The translations under genes and the position numbers were made by a program. This document shows positions 54,336-63,245 of a stretch of 64,000 nt of DNA, piece after piece. The notes beneath the pieces are model-generated. The model worked only from the letters and a program-made list of their open reading frames with translations, did not search any database and was not told where the DNA came from. The stretch is from Photobacterium sanguinicancri. Its GTDB lineage: Bacteria; Pseudomonadota; Gammaproteobacteria; Enterobacterales; Vibrionaceae. How positions within the stretch are numbered: the first letter of the stretch is position 1; each line of letters begins with the position of its first letter. Location of the stretch: NCBI RefSeq assembly GCF_024346675.1, contig NZ_AP024851.1, positions 1,736,001 through 1,800,000 on the forward strand, given 5' to 3'.

Positions 54336-57300
54336 TTATTCGCTGTAAGTCAGTGAGTTAACCGCTAGCGGACTCTTCTTTGGTTTAGCCAGGTTCAGCT
54401 CGGCTAATTTAGTGCGTCCATCATCGCTAATGCCACCGTCATAGACTTTTGAGCCATCAGGGTTGGTCATTGAGGTTTCACCCACGTTCCAAGTGGTAAA
54501 GAAATCACTTAGATCGTAGCCAGACACAAAAGAGCTACATACCATCATCAAGTCACCACCAGATAAGCCAGTATCTTGTGGACTACAGTAGTTTGTGCCG
54601 TTACGGCCTTGCAGCGTATCGCCTTGTACGTCGCCACGGGCTTTACGGTGCATTAGCTTGATCATATTCCAGCCTGCATCTTTGCCGTAAATCGCGGGTT
54701 TGTGATCGTCGCTTGCGTACCAGTTATCTAGCGAGAAGTGATTTTTCGCCCAAATCTTAAGCTGCCCGAACATGACCAAACGCATGCCAGCATCACCATT
54801 GGCCCAAGCGTGATCACCGTTAGCATTTAGCCACATTGGCGCTTTTTGAATATCGGTAGCAATACGATCCATTTGCGGATTGTCATTACGGCCTTCAAGC
54901 TCTTGCATGTACAACGCCAGCAAGTTGTTGGTCACTTCTGTGCTGCCTTGCGCCGAGAACGGTGCAGACGCTAGGTTGTGACCCACTTCGTGCCAAATCA
55001 ACCAATCGTTCAATGCATTGGTTGGTATGCTGGTTTTGTTCGCATTAAAGCTACTGTTCATCACTGGGTAGCCAGAGTGCGCAGCCCCAATTGAGATCTG
55101 AACATCATTAACGAAGCGATGGCGGAATCCGTCAAGTGTGGAGTAAGTGAATCGACGGTGTTGACCATCGGCAACAACTTCATCACGGCCATAGAAATCA
55201 CTCGCCGCGTCTGCGAAACGGTTCATGTCAGTAGCGAACTTATTAAGGTCAGCTGAGTTACTGTTTCGTACGTTATTGATTGGCGTAGTGTAAATGAATG
55301 AACCTGTATCCAGCTCTGCAATTGGTGCAGCGGCTGAACTTGGATCGTTTACCCAATTGCCATCTTTCCACCAAGCTGCTGTTTCAACATTACTAAAGTT
55401 GAAGGTTTGCTCACCGCGATCTTTTTCCTTCGGTTGAATATAGATCAAACCACCATAAGGGGCTTTAAAGCTCAGGCTTGCACCGTCGTAATGGTAGCTA
55501 GTTTGCATGCGTGGTGGACGCTTCAAGCTCACTTCATGGTTAGGTTTACCTGTTAGGTCATCTGCCATCATCACAGTGATCCTTGCTTCAACCCCACCGC
55601 TAACTGTTACTTCTTGTAACTGAGGCGCCCATAAACCTGTCGATTGATTATTACCCGCAGAGTAGGAAACAGCCTTGCCATTGGTTTGGATTGTTGCTGT
55701 ACCACTAGAGCCTGCACCAGCCGTACGGCCTGGATACATGGTGGTGTCTACCGTGATCTCGTGATCCCAGTAAGAGCGGCCAAGCATGATACGTGTTAGT
55801 GGTTTTTCCATGTAGTTTAGCGGGTAGCTTGGGTTTAGCTGGCCACTAAGTTCACCGTCACCATGGATCATCCCGTTAGCCACGAGTGATGTTTTTAGAT
55901 CAACAGGGCAATTGGCTTCACCAGCGTTAACTTGATGCTGACCGTCGGTATAACAGTTCAAGAACTGCACCGCTTGTTTGAAGCCAAGCTCGTCTTGTAC
56001 GCCAGTTTGGTAGCGGTACGGGTTGTCGTTCCACATCCACACCGAAAGGTTATCGTAAGTTTGGTTTAATTCCGCTTTAGATAGGCGAATACCTTGCGTA
56101 CCTTTGCTGCGGTAGTAGATTTCATGGTTGTACAGCGCAGTGAAGTTAGATCCTAAGTTCGCGGCTTTCACCATGCTTTCAATCACATCTTTGCTGACAG
56201 GGTAACGATCAAAGTCAGCACGGTAGTAACTACCACGGACGGTAACGCCATCACCTGCACGCGTTTCAATACAGTTGAATTCATACTCGTATTTATTAGT
56301 ACAAACCGGTGTACCTTCGAATGCTTTTTGTAGTTCTGCGATAGCGGCTTCACGCTGCTCTGCTGTGTCCACAAAAATACGCGCCTGTTTGGTGACCATT
56401 ACTGGCGCCCCATTTGCGTCAAGCTCTGGTGTACCGTCGGCATTGAGTTTTGGCATCTCGTAAGTTGGGATTTCAAACTTGATCTTGGTTTCGTCTTTAA
56501 TCCATTCAACCGTACCATCTTGGTGAACTGTAAATGGCTGCTCACCTTGGTTGTCTTGGAAGCGCTCCAGTACCACCATGTCTTTTTGGCTCTTCACATG
56601 CAGGTTTGGATACGGCGCCTGACAGTAGTAAGAACTGCCACAGAATGCTTGGTTGGTTGGCGTAACGTTTTGACCACCCAAAGAGACCCCCGCGGCATCA
56701 GCCAAACGACCAATAGGCTCAGGGTTGGTGGCTTGAATAGCGTCCATAAACAACACATTACCGCCGTCATTGATGTATTTGATCAGCGCTGTGATGTCGT
56801 CTTGGCTTAGATTCGGGTTTTCCAAATCAGCAACAAAGAGGTTAGTCATCCCATCTTGAATTAGCCTTGGCGGGTATGCCTGAAGGAGTAAGATAGGTGT
56901 TTCCGTCGCAGAGAGGCCACTAAAGCCACCTTTAGAGAGTTTTTCTACTGCACTAAAACCGTATTTTGGGCTAACAAAGAAGTCGTATTGTCTGCCTAGT
57001 GTCGAGTGGTGGTATGCCGCGTAAGCGGAATCAATGTTAGTTGCAACCTTGATGCCTGTTGTTGGCGTACCGTTATTAAACCACTGGAACAGATTCGCGA
57101 AGAAACGCTTCATGTTGCCGTGATCATCATGCAACGGGTTTTCAACCGTATTCACGGTACAGGTTTGGTTTGTACTATCAATGTGTAATGCGCGGTTAGC
57201 CCAATAATTGTCAGGACATGACAATATGCTTGGGTACATGCCGTTCCCCATAAATACAACTTTACCCGTACCTATGCTACCAGCGGTAACAAACGGGAAT

Positions 57301-58868
57301 CCGTAAGTGGCATTGTCTTTAGACACTAATGGGATAGGTTGCATCTGAATACCCGGGTATTCCGCAATGTAAGGCTTGCCTTCACGAGTCCAAGCTTGTT
57401 GCTTACCGAATGGGATTTCGTGGTTTTTATCTGTACGAGGCATCATGATAGGGAAAGCTTCGTTCGAGATATTCAGCGCACGCATACCACGGGTATAGCC
57501 CGATGCACCGTAGAAGCTGCCGTTATCGTTAAAGACATGGAAGCTATCAACACCCGTGAAGATCTTAGTCAGCGATTCGGTGACGTATTTACCGCTGTTA
57601 TCAACCGAAAGTGTGTTAGGTAAGCTGATCGCGCGGTAAGAGATAGGATTTTGATTTAGCTCACCATCAATGATCGCCGTTAGCCCTTCGCTAAACTGTG
57701 CTTCAAACTCATTCGGCACTTCATAGTTCGAATCACCAAGTTTGCCACCGCTAGGTAGCGCAAGATTAATCAGCTCATTGATGACATTTGGATACTGGGC
57801 AAATGTTTCATGAATTTCTGGTGTGATCGTAAATGCATTGCCAGTACTTGCAGCATAACGTTCAATCAGTGCTTGAATATTAGCTTTGGTCACCGCATTG
57901 TCTGTGACATCTGTCAGTTTGTAATCAACTTGATTGCCTAATACTTTACCAAACTCAAAGGTGTCGATACCAAAGGTAATGGTGTCGCCCCACAGATATT
58001 CAAATTCGCCGTTTTCGTCCGTCACCCCTGTTGAATGCGCAGAGAAGAAGCTCACGCCAGCAATCGGCTTACTATTCTTGCCACTATTATCAGTTAGCTT
58101 GCTGCGAGTAAGTACTTGTGCGTCGGCGCTCGGTTTATAGGTGTAGCTTGCTTCGGCATTCGCTGACACGAAATTTGAATTAAGATCGTTATTGGCAGAT
58201 GGGTCAACCGCAGGCACTACCGTGTCGTCCACGTGTGAGCTTGGCGCTTTACCAACTTCGTCAGTGGCTTTTTCTTCAAGAGACTCAAAGTAAGCTTCTA
58301 CCACTTCTTCATTATCAACTTGGTGGTAGACATCTTCGATACCAAAAGAATCTATTTCGTTAAGGCAGATAGCATCGTCTGCTTCACAGCTATCGATAGA
58401 TTGAAGGACTCTGGAGGCGTTATCACCATGTTGGGTTTTTAGCTCAAACGAGGCTTCAACCGTATTGTTTGCAGCCGCGGCCAGTGCTTTACTTTGTGAT
58501 GATGGTGGGAATGGTGCAATAAAATCACCTAGCGTCACAGAACCTAGGCTACAGCTAAACGGTGTACCTTGGGACACTTCAAAGCTGCCATTGGTCAGGC
58601 GAACGCCATTACAATCGACGTCACCTTTAATCATTTTGCCAGATGCTAACAGTGAACCCACGTAGGTCGTTGTTGGAATAATCTCTGTCGGTGGGATGGT
58701 TTCTATTGGTGGCAGAATGTCAGTCGGCGGAACCGTTTCTGTTGGCGGTTTAATATCATCAGGAACAATTGTATTTCCTGTTACAGTGTCATCATTACAG
58801 CCTGTAAGAAAAGTGGAGGCTATAGCGATCGCGAGTAAACTTTTATTTATTGAGCTAAGGCTGATCAT
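54336..58868 (-). CDS. acfD: AcfD/SslE-type surface lipoprotein with M60-like metalloprotease domain
   Basis: A 1510-residue lipoprotein. The signal ends in the lipobox LTGC (Cys24), followed by a Pro/Thr-rich repeat linker (about 28-66) such as PPTDILPPIETIPPTEI. The middle region resembles SslE/YghJ. The catalytic M60 motif is H1293-E-V-G-H1297 with the third ligand probably E1311. In E. coli and Vibrio, SslE/AcfD-like proteins pass through a type II secretion system and degrade mucin-type glycoproteins. No secretion genes are in this window. It is monocistronic with an AT-rich upstream region. Confidence 0.9.
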   Translation of the reverse strand: MISLSSINKSLLAIAIASTFLTGCNDDTVTGNTIVPDDIKPPTETVPPTDILPPIETIPPTEIIPTTTYVGSLLASGKMIKGDVDCNGVRLTNGSFEVSQGTPFSCSLGSVTLGDFIAPFPPSSQSKALAAAANNTVEASFELKTQHGDNASRVLQSIDSCEADDAICLNEIDSFGIEDVYHQVDNEEVVEAYFESLEEKATDEVGKAPSSHVDDTVVPAVDPSANNDLNSNFVSANAEASYTYKPSADAQVLTRSKLTDNSGKNSKPIAGVSFFSAHSTGVTDENGEFEYLWGDTITFGIDTFEFGKVLGNQVDYKLTDVTDNAVTKANIQALIERYAASTGNAFTITPEIHETFAQYPNVINELINLALPSGGKLGDSNYEVPNEFEAQFSEGLTAIIDGELNQNPISYRAISLPNTLSVDNSGKYVTESLTKIFTGVDSFHVFNDNGSFYGASGYTRGMRALNISNEAFPIMMPRTDKNHEIPFGKQQAWTREGKPYIAEYPGIQMQPIPLVSKDNATYGFPFVTAGSIGTGKVVFMGNGMYPSILSCPDNYWANRALHIDSTNQTCTVNTVENPLHDDHGNMKRFFANLFQWFNNGTPTTGIKVATNIDSAYAAYHHSTLGRQYDFFVSPKYGFSAVEKLSKGGFSGLSATETPILLLQAYPPRLIQDGMTNLFVADLENPNLSQDDITALIKYINDGGNVLFMDAIQATNPEPIGRLADAAGVSLGGQNVTPTNQAFCGSSYYCQAPYPNLHVKSQKDMVVLERFQDNQGEQPFTVHQDGTVEWIKDETKIKFEIPTYEMPKLNADGTPELDANGAPVMVTKQARIFVDTAEQREAAIAELQKAFEGTPVCTNKYEYEFNCIETRAGDGVTVRGSYYRADFDRYPVSKDVIESMVKAANLGSNFTALYNHEIYYRSKGTQGIRLSKAELNQTYDNLSVWMWNDNPYRYQTGVQDELGFKQAVQFLNCYTDGQHQVNAGEANCPVDLKTSLVANGMIHGDGELSGQLNPSYPLNYMEKPLTRIMLGRSYWDHEITVDTTMYPGRTAGAGSSGTATIQTNGKAVSYSAGNNQSTGLWAPQLQEVTVSGGVEARITVMMADDLTGKPNHEVSLKRPPRMQTSYHYDGASLSFKAPYGGLIYIQPKEKDRGEQTFNFSNVETAAWWKDGNWVNDPSSAAAPIAELDTGSFIYTTPINNVRNSNSADLNKFATDMNRFADAASDFYGRDEVVADGQHRRFTYSTLDGFRHRFVNDVQISIGAAHSGYPVMNSSFNANKTSIPTNALNDWLIWHEVGHNLASAPFSAQGSTEVTNNLLALYMQELEGRNDNPQMDRIATDIQKAPMWLNANGDHAWANGDAGMRLVMFGQLKIWAKNHFSLDNWYASDDHKPAIYGKDAGWNMIKLMHRKARGDVQGDTLQGRNGTNYCSPQDTGLSGGDLMMVCSSFVSGYDLSDFFTTWNVGETSMTNPDGSKVYDGGISDDGRTKLAELNLAKPKKSPLAVNSLTYSE

Positions 58869-59383
58869 AAATAGGTTCTTAAAAGAAAATGATTAAATTA
58901 GGCAAAGCTTCATTTATGATTTAATAGCATCGCTGAAAAAAGTATCCAATCACGTATGAAACTAGTAACAATTATCCCTATAAAGCGGTGTTTAATGCAA
59001 ATACTGAATGGTTACTAATGAACTAATCATGAATAATATGATTAGTTTTCTAAACAAATCACGTTATTGGCTCGATTGTTGTTGGTGAACCAATATCTCA
59101 CTTTATATTATCATCCTTTATGGATTTACAATTGGAAATATAATTCATACAGTTTGTAAATAATTAATTTGTGTTATTTAAAAATAATCATTAATTAGTC
59201 AGCGTGGTTAAAATATTCATTTCATGCGTATTTGTTTGAGTTCAAATAAATGCCAAGTTTTAAATGGTCATTATTGAATCAGTTTATAAATTCCATGTTT
59301 GAAAAGTTCGCGTTTATATTGAATCTTTCTGGTTTTTTTAGGCATAAATTGTGAGGAAATAGTAAAAGCGGGCATAGATAAAA
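58869..59383. other. AT-rich gene-free region upstream of the M60 lipoprotein
   Basis: About 515 bp of strongly AT-rich sequence with no credible gene on either strand. It includes runs such as AAATAATTAATTTGTG and forms the promoter region of the minus-strand lipoprotein gene. The composition suggests a silenced or environment-controlled promoter. No palindrome of note was found. Confidence 0.5.
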
Positions 59384-59411
59384 GGTCAGCCGTTGTTGAG
59401 CTGACCCTTTT
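59384..59411. terminator. Bidirectional terminator after the DUF900-type hydrolase
   Basis: GGTCAGC (59384-59390) and GCTGACC (59400-59406) form a perfect 7-bp stem around CGTTGTTGA, with CTTTT to the right and AAAA to the left, so it can act on the minus-strand gene ending at 59459. Confidence 0.75.
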
Positions 59412-59458
59412 AGCGATGAGAGGTGAGATGAATAGGTGCTAGTTGCCTCAACGCATTA

Positions 59459-60397
59459 CTACAACACCTGATAGCAATTTAAATTACCATTAAACTGCAT
59501 GCCTGCTTTTACGGGATTCTTACCATCGAACACACGGCTAAAGAAGTGCTTTATGGTTGGGTTTTCTAATGCGGGTTTGTGCCATAAGCGATGGCTATCA
59601 TTTGCGCCCGCTGCTTCTGTGAAATTGTAATAGGTTGCATACTTGGCATTCATATTGGCTGCGGTATTACCAATGCGATCAGGGTTGATGCAATCCGAGA
59701 AATCCAGTACATCGTCGGTTTCATTCACTGTTACTATCACTCGGCAGCTTTGCCCCAGAGTATCTAGCCATGCGGCATGTTCTGGATTATCGGCATCGGC
59801 CTGATGCAATAGAATATTTTTAAACACGGCTGCTTGGTGATCATAATCTGGTACTTGCACCACAGATTGCATTAGGTAATTGCCCAAGCTATGAATTGCC
59901 AAGGTTTTGATCTGGCCACAACCACCATTGGCGTCTACAAAACCATATAACTTATCGAATAAACGCTCTAACGCAATGGCCGAACGACGGGCATTTTTAC
60001 GGGCGCGTTTGTATTCGGTCACCTTACGTAAAATAAAGTTCGGTCCAGGATTGGACGGCCAAGAAAAGGCGATTACATTCACGCCATATGCTTCTATTTC
60101 ACGGCACTTTTTTAGGTTCTTCTCAATACTCTGATTAAATCCATGAATAAACAATACACACGGACTGTCGGCATTGGCGCACTTGTCAAAAACATGCTCT
60201 AACGGGGTTTGCACTTCATCGGCAATCGCCCCGTTGTGTACAATCGCGGCTTCATCCATCAGCGCCAGCGAGAAGTTGCCCGCATTGTCTTGCTGTGCTT
60301 TGGCAACACGCAATACTTCAGCGCCTTCGGCATTAAAATTATCGCCAAAGAGCAGCGGATCATCGGTGATATTTCGGTTTGAGACAAAATAAATCAT
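59459..60397 (-). CDS. Alpha/beta hydrolase of the DUF900 type
   Basis: A cytosolic 312-residue hydrolase without signal peptide. The oxyanion segment is VLFIHGFNQS, FSWPSNP follows, and the nucleophile S170 is in AIHSLGNYL (x-H-S-L-G). VNETDDVLD and SHRLWHKP may supply the acid and histidine. The N-terminal MIYFVSNRNI is seen in this group. Substrate unknown; no operon partner. Confidence 0.82.
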   Translation of the reverse strand: MIYFVSNRNITDDPLLFGDNFNAEGAEVLRVAKAQQDNAGNFSLALMDEAAIVHNGAIADEVQTPLEHVFDKCANADSPCVLFIHGFNQSIEKNLKKCREIEAYGVNVIAFSWPSNPGPNFILRKVTEYKRARKNARRSAIALERLFDKLYGFVDANGGCGQIKTLAIHSLGNYLMQSVVQVPDYDHQAAVFKNILLHQADADNPEHAAWLDTLGQSCRVIVTVNETDDVLDFSDCINPDRIGNTAANMNAKYATYYNFTEAAGANDSHRLWHKPALENPTIKHFFSRVFDGKNPVKAGMQFNGNLNCYQVL

Positions 60398-60830
60398 GGT
60401 ATTTTCCTTAACTATTCAGTGAGTAACATCTGAATCCATACATACCTGTTGGTCTGCTATTGCTAGCCTGAAACCACATGAATCTACACTAAGGAAATAC
60501 GCTATACCTTATACCTGTCAATGCTCGAAATGCAGGGCTTGGAGGTACGTCATAAGGAAGAAATCAGGACTTTCCCAGAACTGTCAGGCTGTTGTGACCA
60601 ACGCCTTTTCTGCTGACAGCATCATGAGAGTGAACGAAGCAGAAAATTGAATCGAATTAAGAATAGTAGATATTGCGCTATATGCAAGGTGTTGCTTTGG
60701 GGCGAAAGGCGTTTATGCCCCATTTCAAGCCAGAACCCTTTGCGCACACCATTAGACTACTTAATGGTTTGGGGTTAAAATGCATGTTCGCGGCTGCACA
60801 TGAATTTCAGTCAAATTTAGAGAACGCACA
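60398..60830. other. Gene-free interval
   Basis: About 430 bp between divergent genes, carrying both promoters. A GGGGC/GCCCC hairpin (TGGGGC at 60698-60703 with GCCCCA at 60717-60722) is present but lacks a T run. No RNA gene recognised. Confidence 0.45.
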
Positions 60831-61262
60831 ATGATTGTAGAAAACGTGCTTCCTGAAAATTACGCAGAAATGCTTAATGTTTGGGAAAATTCAGTCCGAG
60901 CAACTCATGACTTCATAACAGAAGAAGATATTGAGTTTTTTAAACCAATTATCATCGAGCAGGCTTTTCCTGCTGTCACGTTAAGATGTGTGAAAAATAA
61001 TGATGGTTCAATCTTAGGTTTCGTGGGGATTCATGATTCGAAGGTTGAAATGCTGTTCATCTTAAATGAGGCAAGAGGACAAGGTGTTGGTAAAGTGCTA
61101 CTGCGATATGTGATTGAGCAGTTAGGTGCGACCAAAGTAGACGTAAACGAACAAAATCCACAGGCAGTAGGTTTCTACGAGCATATGGGTTTTAAAGTCG
61201 TTTCACGCTCGCCACTTGATGATATGGGAAAACCATTTCCAATTCTGCATATGAATCTTTAA
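60831..61262 (+). CDS. GNAT-family N-acetyltransferase (YjaB-like)
   Basis: A 143-residue acetyltransferase. ATHDFITEEDIEF near the N-terminus, LFILNEARGQGVGKVLL (acetyl-CoA loop RGQGVG) and VDVNEQNPQAVGFYEHMGFKVV closely follow the E. coli YjaB pattern. It probably acetylates a small molecule or protein amine. The ATG is preceded by GAGAAC. Monocistronic. Confidence 0.87.
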   Translation: MIVENVLPENYAEMLNVWENSVRATHDFITEEDIEFFKPIIIEQAFPAVTLRCVKNNDGSILGFVGIHDSKVEMLFILNEARGQGVGKVLLRYVIEQLGATKVDVNEQNPQAVGFYEHMGFKVVSRSPLDDMGKPFPILHMNL

Positions 61263-61298
61263 AGCTCGGCTTGTCGTAACCAAGTTTGCTAGAAGAAA

Positions 61299-61323
61299 CG
61301 CCCAAAGCTAATAACTTTGGGCG
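61299..61323. terminator. Terminator hairpin between convergent genes
   Basis: CGCCCAAAG and CTTTGGGCG form a perfect 9-bp stem with a 7-base loop. TTTCTTCT follows on the minus strand, so it best serves the nucleotidyltransferase; CTTCCG follows on the plus strand. Confidence 0.75.
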
Positions 61324-61371
61324 CTTCCGTATATGGAACTAGAAAAGGGGCAATTGGACCCTCTCTAATAT

Positions 61372-62166
61372 CTACTTATATGTTTCATCTTTAAAATACC
61401 GAGTACACATTTCTTGTGCTTCTGCGTTCTTTTGCACGTCTTCGTGCTCTCTTAGCTCTAAGTAGAGTGCAATACACTGTTTAACTGCAAATGTTAGTTC
61501 TACCTTCGTTGGTTTTGTTACTGTTAATTCAAGCCTTTTACTGAATTCAGGCAAACGAGTTTCGATTTTCCGTACTCCTGAAGGAGTCAGATCAGCTTGT
61601 TTTAGTGCAAGCGGTGAAAGAACAACTGTGCGAATAAATGATAAAAACTCAAGTGCTTCGAAATACTCACCACGAGCAATTTTAGTGGCTGCATAATGTG
61701 CCCAAATCCAAAAACGGTCTTCAATCCATTGTGGATCTGGCTGGGGGTATTTAGATTCTGTGATTTTGAATGTGTCAGTGAGTAATGTACCTTGCTCCCA
61801 AAGTACTTTTGTATCATCAACACGAATTGCAGCATCAGGTAGTGATACAAATTTAAAATCTACATGGACGGCATCAGGGGCGTAGAGAGCAATGACTAAT
61901 CGTGGCTCTCCAACGTGTTCACCAGTAAAGGCTGCGACCTTACCTTCAATAGTCTCGACAATTGTAAAGCGTTCGTCCATAACAGCATCAAAGTGCTCAG
62001 GCTTAACCGCAATAACCAAATCAAGATCGCTGTATTTATCTAGTGTGTCTGTAGCATATGAGCCACTTGCACCGATACCAACGATTCTTGAATCTTGCTG
62101 TAGTTTTTGAACGATCTTGTCTAAAAGCTGCTTGTGAGTTTCTGGGAGAGTTTTAGGGTATTTCAT
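61372..62166 (-). CDS. Nucleotidyltransferase-fold protein (aminoglycoside-adenylyltransferase-like)
   Basis: A 264-residue protein with the pol-beta nucleotidyltransferase signature: G35-S36 in GASGSYATD and the metal pair D47/D49 in YSDLDL. The rest is helical, as in AadA/Lnu-like or MNT-type proteins. Antibiotic modification is only one possibility. ATG 62166 is followed by MKYPKTLPETHKQ. No HEPN partner gene lies next to it, so a toxin-antitoxin role is not supported. Confidence 0.8.
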   Translation of the reverse strand: MKYPKTLPETHKQLLDKIVQKLQQDSRIVGIGASGSYATDTLDKYSDLDLVIAVKPEHFDAVMDERFTIVETIEGKVAAFTGEHVGEPRLVIALYAPDAVHVDFKFVSLPDAAIRVDDTKVLWEQGTLLTDTFKITESKYPQPDPQWIEDRFWIWAHYAATKIARGEYFEALEFLSFIRTVVLSPLALKQADLTPSGVRKIETRLPEFSKRLELTVTKPTKVELTFAVKQCIALYLELREHEDVQKNAEAQEMCTRYFKDETYK

Positions 62167-62541
62167 ATTTTACCTTCGTATTTAACGTTTAGTTAAAACT
62201 ACGCAGTTGGTAGTTAGTGCGGTAAAATCAACGCAGCATTGCAGTATCGTTTAAAATAAATTTTGATACAACAAAATTTGGTACAAAAAACGATCATGGT
62301 TTAAGTTACTTTTCTAATCTAACTATAGCGTTGCAGGAGAGCGCTTCTAACTCAGAAATGTCCATTTACCTTCTAAGCCACAAACCATCTTTTTAGTATT
62401 AGCAGAGCGATCAGCGCTACCTCACTTTGCGCTTCGGCCAAGATCATTTACTGCAATCCAGCTTTCAATGTTTATTGAGATAGTATTTTGCGAGAAAACG
62501 CGCATAATCTTGCTATACAACACTCAAAGAAGAAATTACCT
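62167..62541. other. Gene-free interval
   Basis: About 375 bp with the promoters of two divergent genes. No terminator, palindrome or RNA gene recognised. A longer in-frame start for the next gene exists at 62488 but lacks support. Confidence 0.45.
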
Positions 62542-62916
62542 ATGACTGATTTTCAATATTACTTTCATCAACTACCTTGTTTTAATTGTAAAAAAACCAC
62601 AGTAAGCACTGATCTTGGTTGGTTAACTGTGGCGATGAAAGATGATGTCTTAGCGCAAGTGGCTGCGATTATCGAGCAAGGCAACATTCAGCCAGATCTT
62701 TCGGTGAATGTGACTTGTACTAAAGACGAAGCACGTGACTACTTATTGCTGAACTTCTACGGCTACTCAGAAGAAGAACTAGCCGATCAAGTTGAAGCGG
62801 AAGAAGAGCAAGAAGTCGCGGATGAAATCGCAGGTCTACTGGCAGACGGTAGCGAGACTGCAGTTTTTGAACACGAAATTGCACTACAAAGCTGTACTGA
62901 TTGCGGCATTGATTAA
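62542..62916 (+). CDS. Small acidic protein with two CxxC motifs
   Basis: A 124-residue protein starting MTDFQYYFHQL. It has CFNC near the N-terminus and CTDC four residues from the C-terminal end, which could together bind one metal ion such as zinc. The centre is very acidic (EEELADQVEAEEEQE). No known family recognised. It is followed by a strong terminator, so it is a genuine transcription unit. Confidence 0.7.
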   Translation: MTDFQYYFHQLPCFNCKKTTVSTDLGWLTVAMKDDVLAQVAAIIEQGNIQPDLSVNVTCTKDEARDYLLLNFYGYSEEELADQVEAEEEQEVADEIAGLLADGSETAVFEHEIALQSCTDCGID

Positions 62917-62960
62917 GAGCTAAACTAAGCGTAATCATTAAACGCCAACATGTGTATTTA

Positions 62961-62999
62961 AGGCGTTAGCAGACTAGAGTCTGCTAACGCCTTTTTCGT
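62961..62999 (+). terminator. Strong Rho-independent terminator
   Basis: AGGCGTTAGCAGACT and its exact complement form a 15-bp perfect stem with a 2-base spacer (62976-62977), followed by TTTTCGTTT. Confidence 0.92.
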
Positions 63000-63245
63000 T
63001 TCTGCGCTTTTCTTCATCCGATGACTCTACATATCCAGCATGCATGTTGTTTTTCTAATCCGTACATTAATGGGGTCGATAACGTCCCACAAATGACTAC
63101 GCTTAAGGGATGTGTCGGTGGGGGATGGGGGAAAATAAACCGCTATATTACACTGGCGCAATTTGCACATTTTCATTTCTTCAGTCCCTTACTATCTTCT
63201 ATATCAACGGCAAGCAGAACTCGTTAAACAATGTAGAGGTACCTG

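Noticed and set aside
54460..58900. Several plus-strand open frames opposite the M60 lipoprotein
   Set aside because: All lie antisense within a single long gene with clear domains; none has a ribosome-binding site or family resemblance.
61372..62166. MNT/HEPN toxin-antitoxin system
   Set aside because: Only the nucleotidyltransferase-like protein is present; no HEPN gene flanks it.
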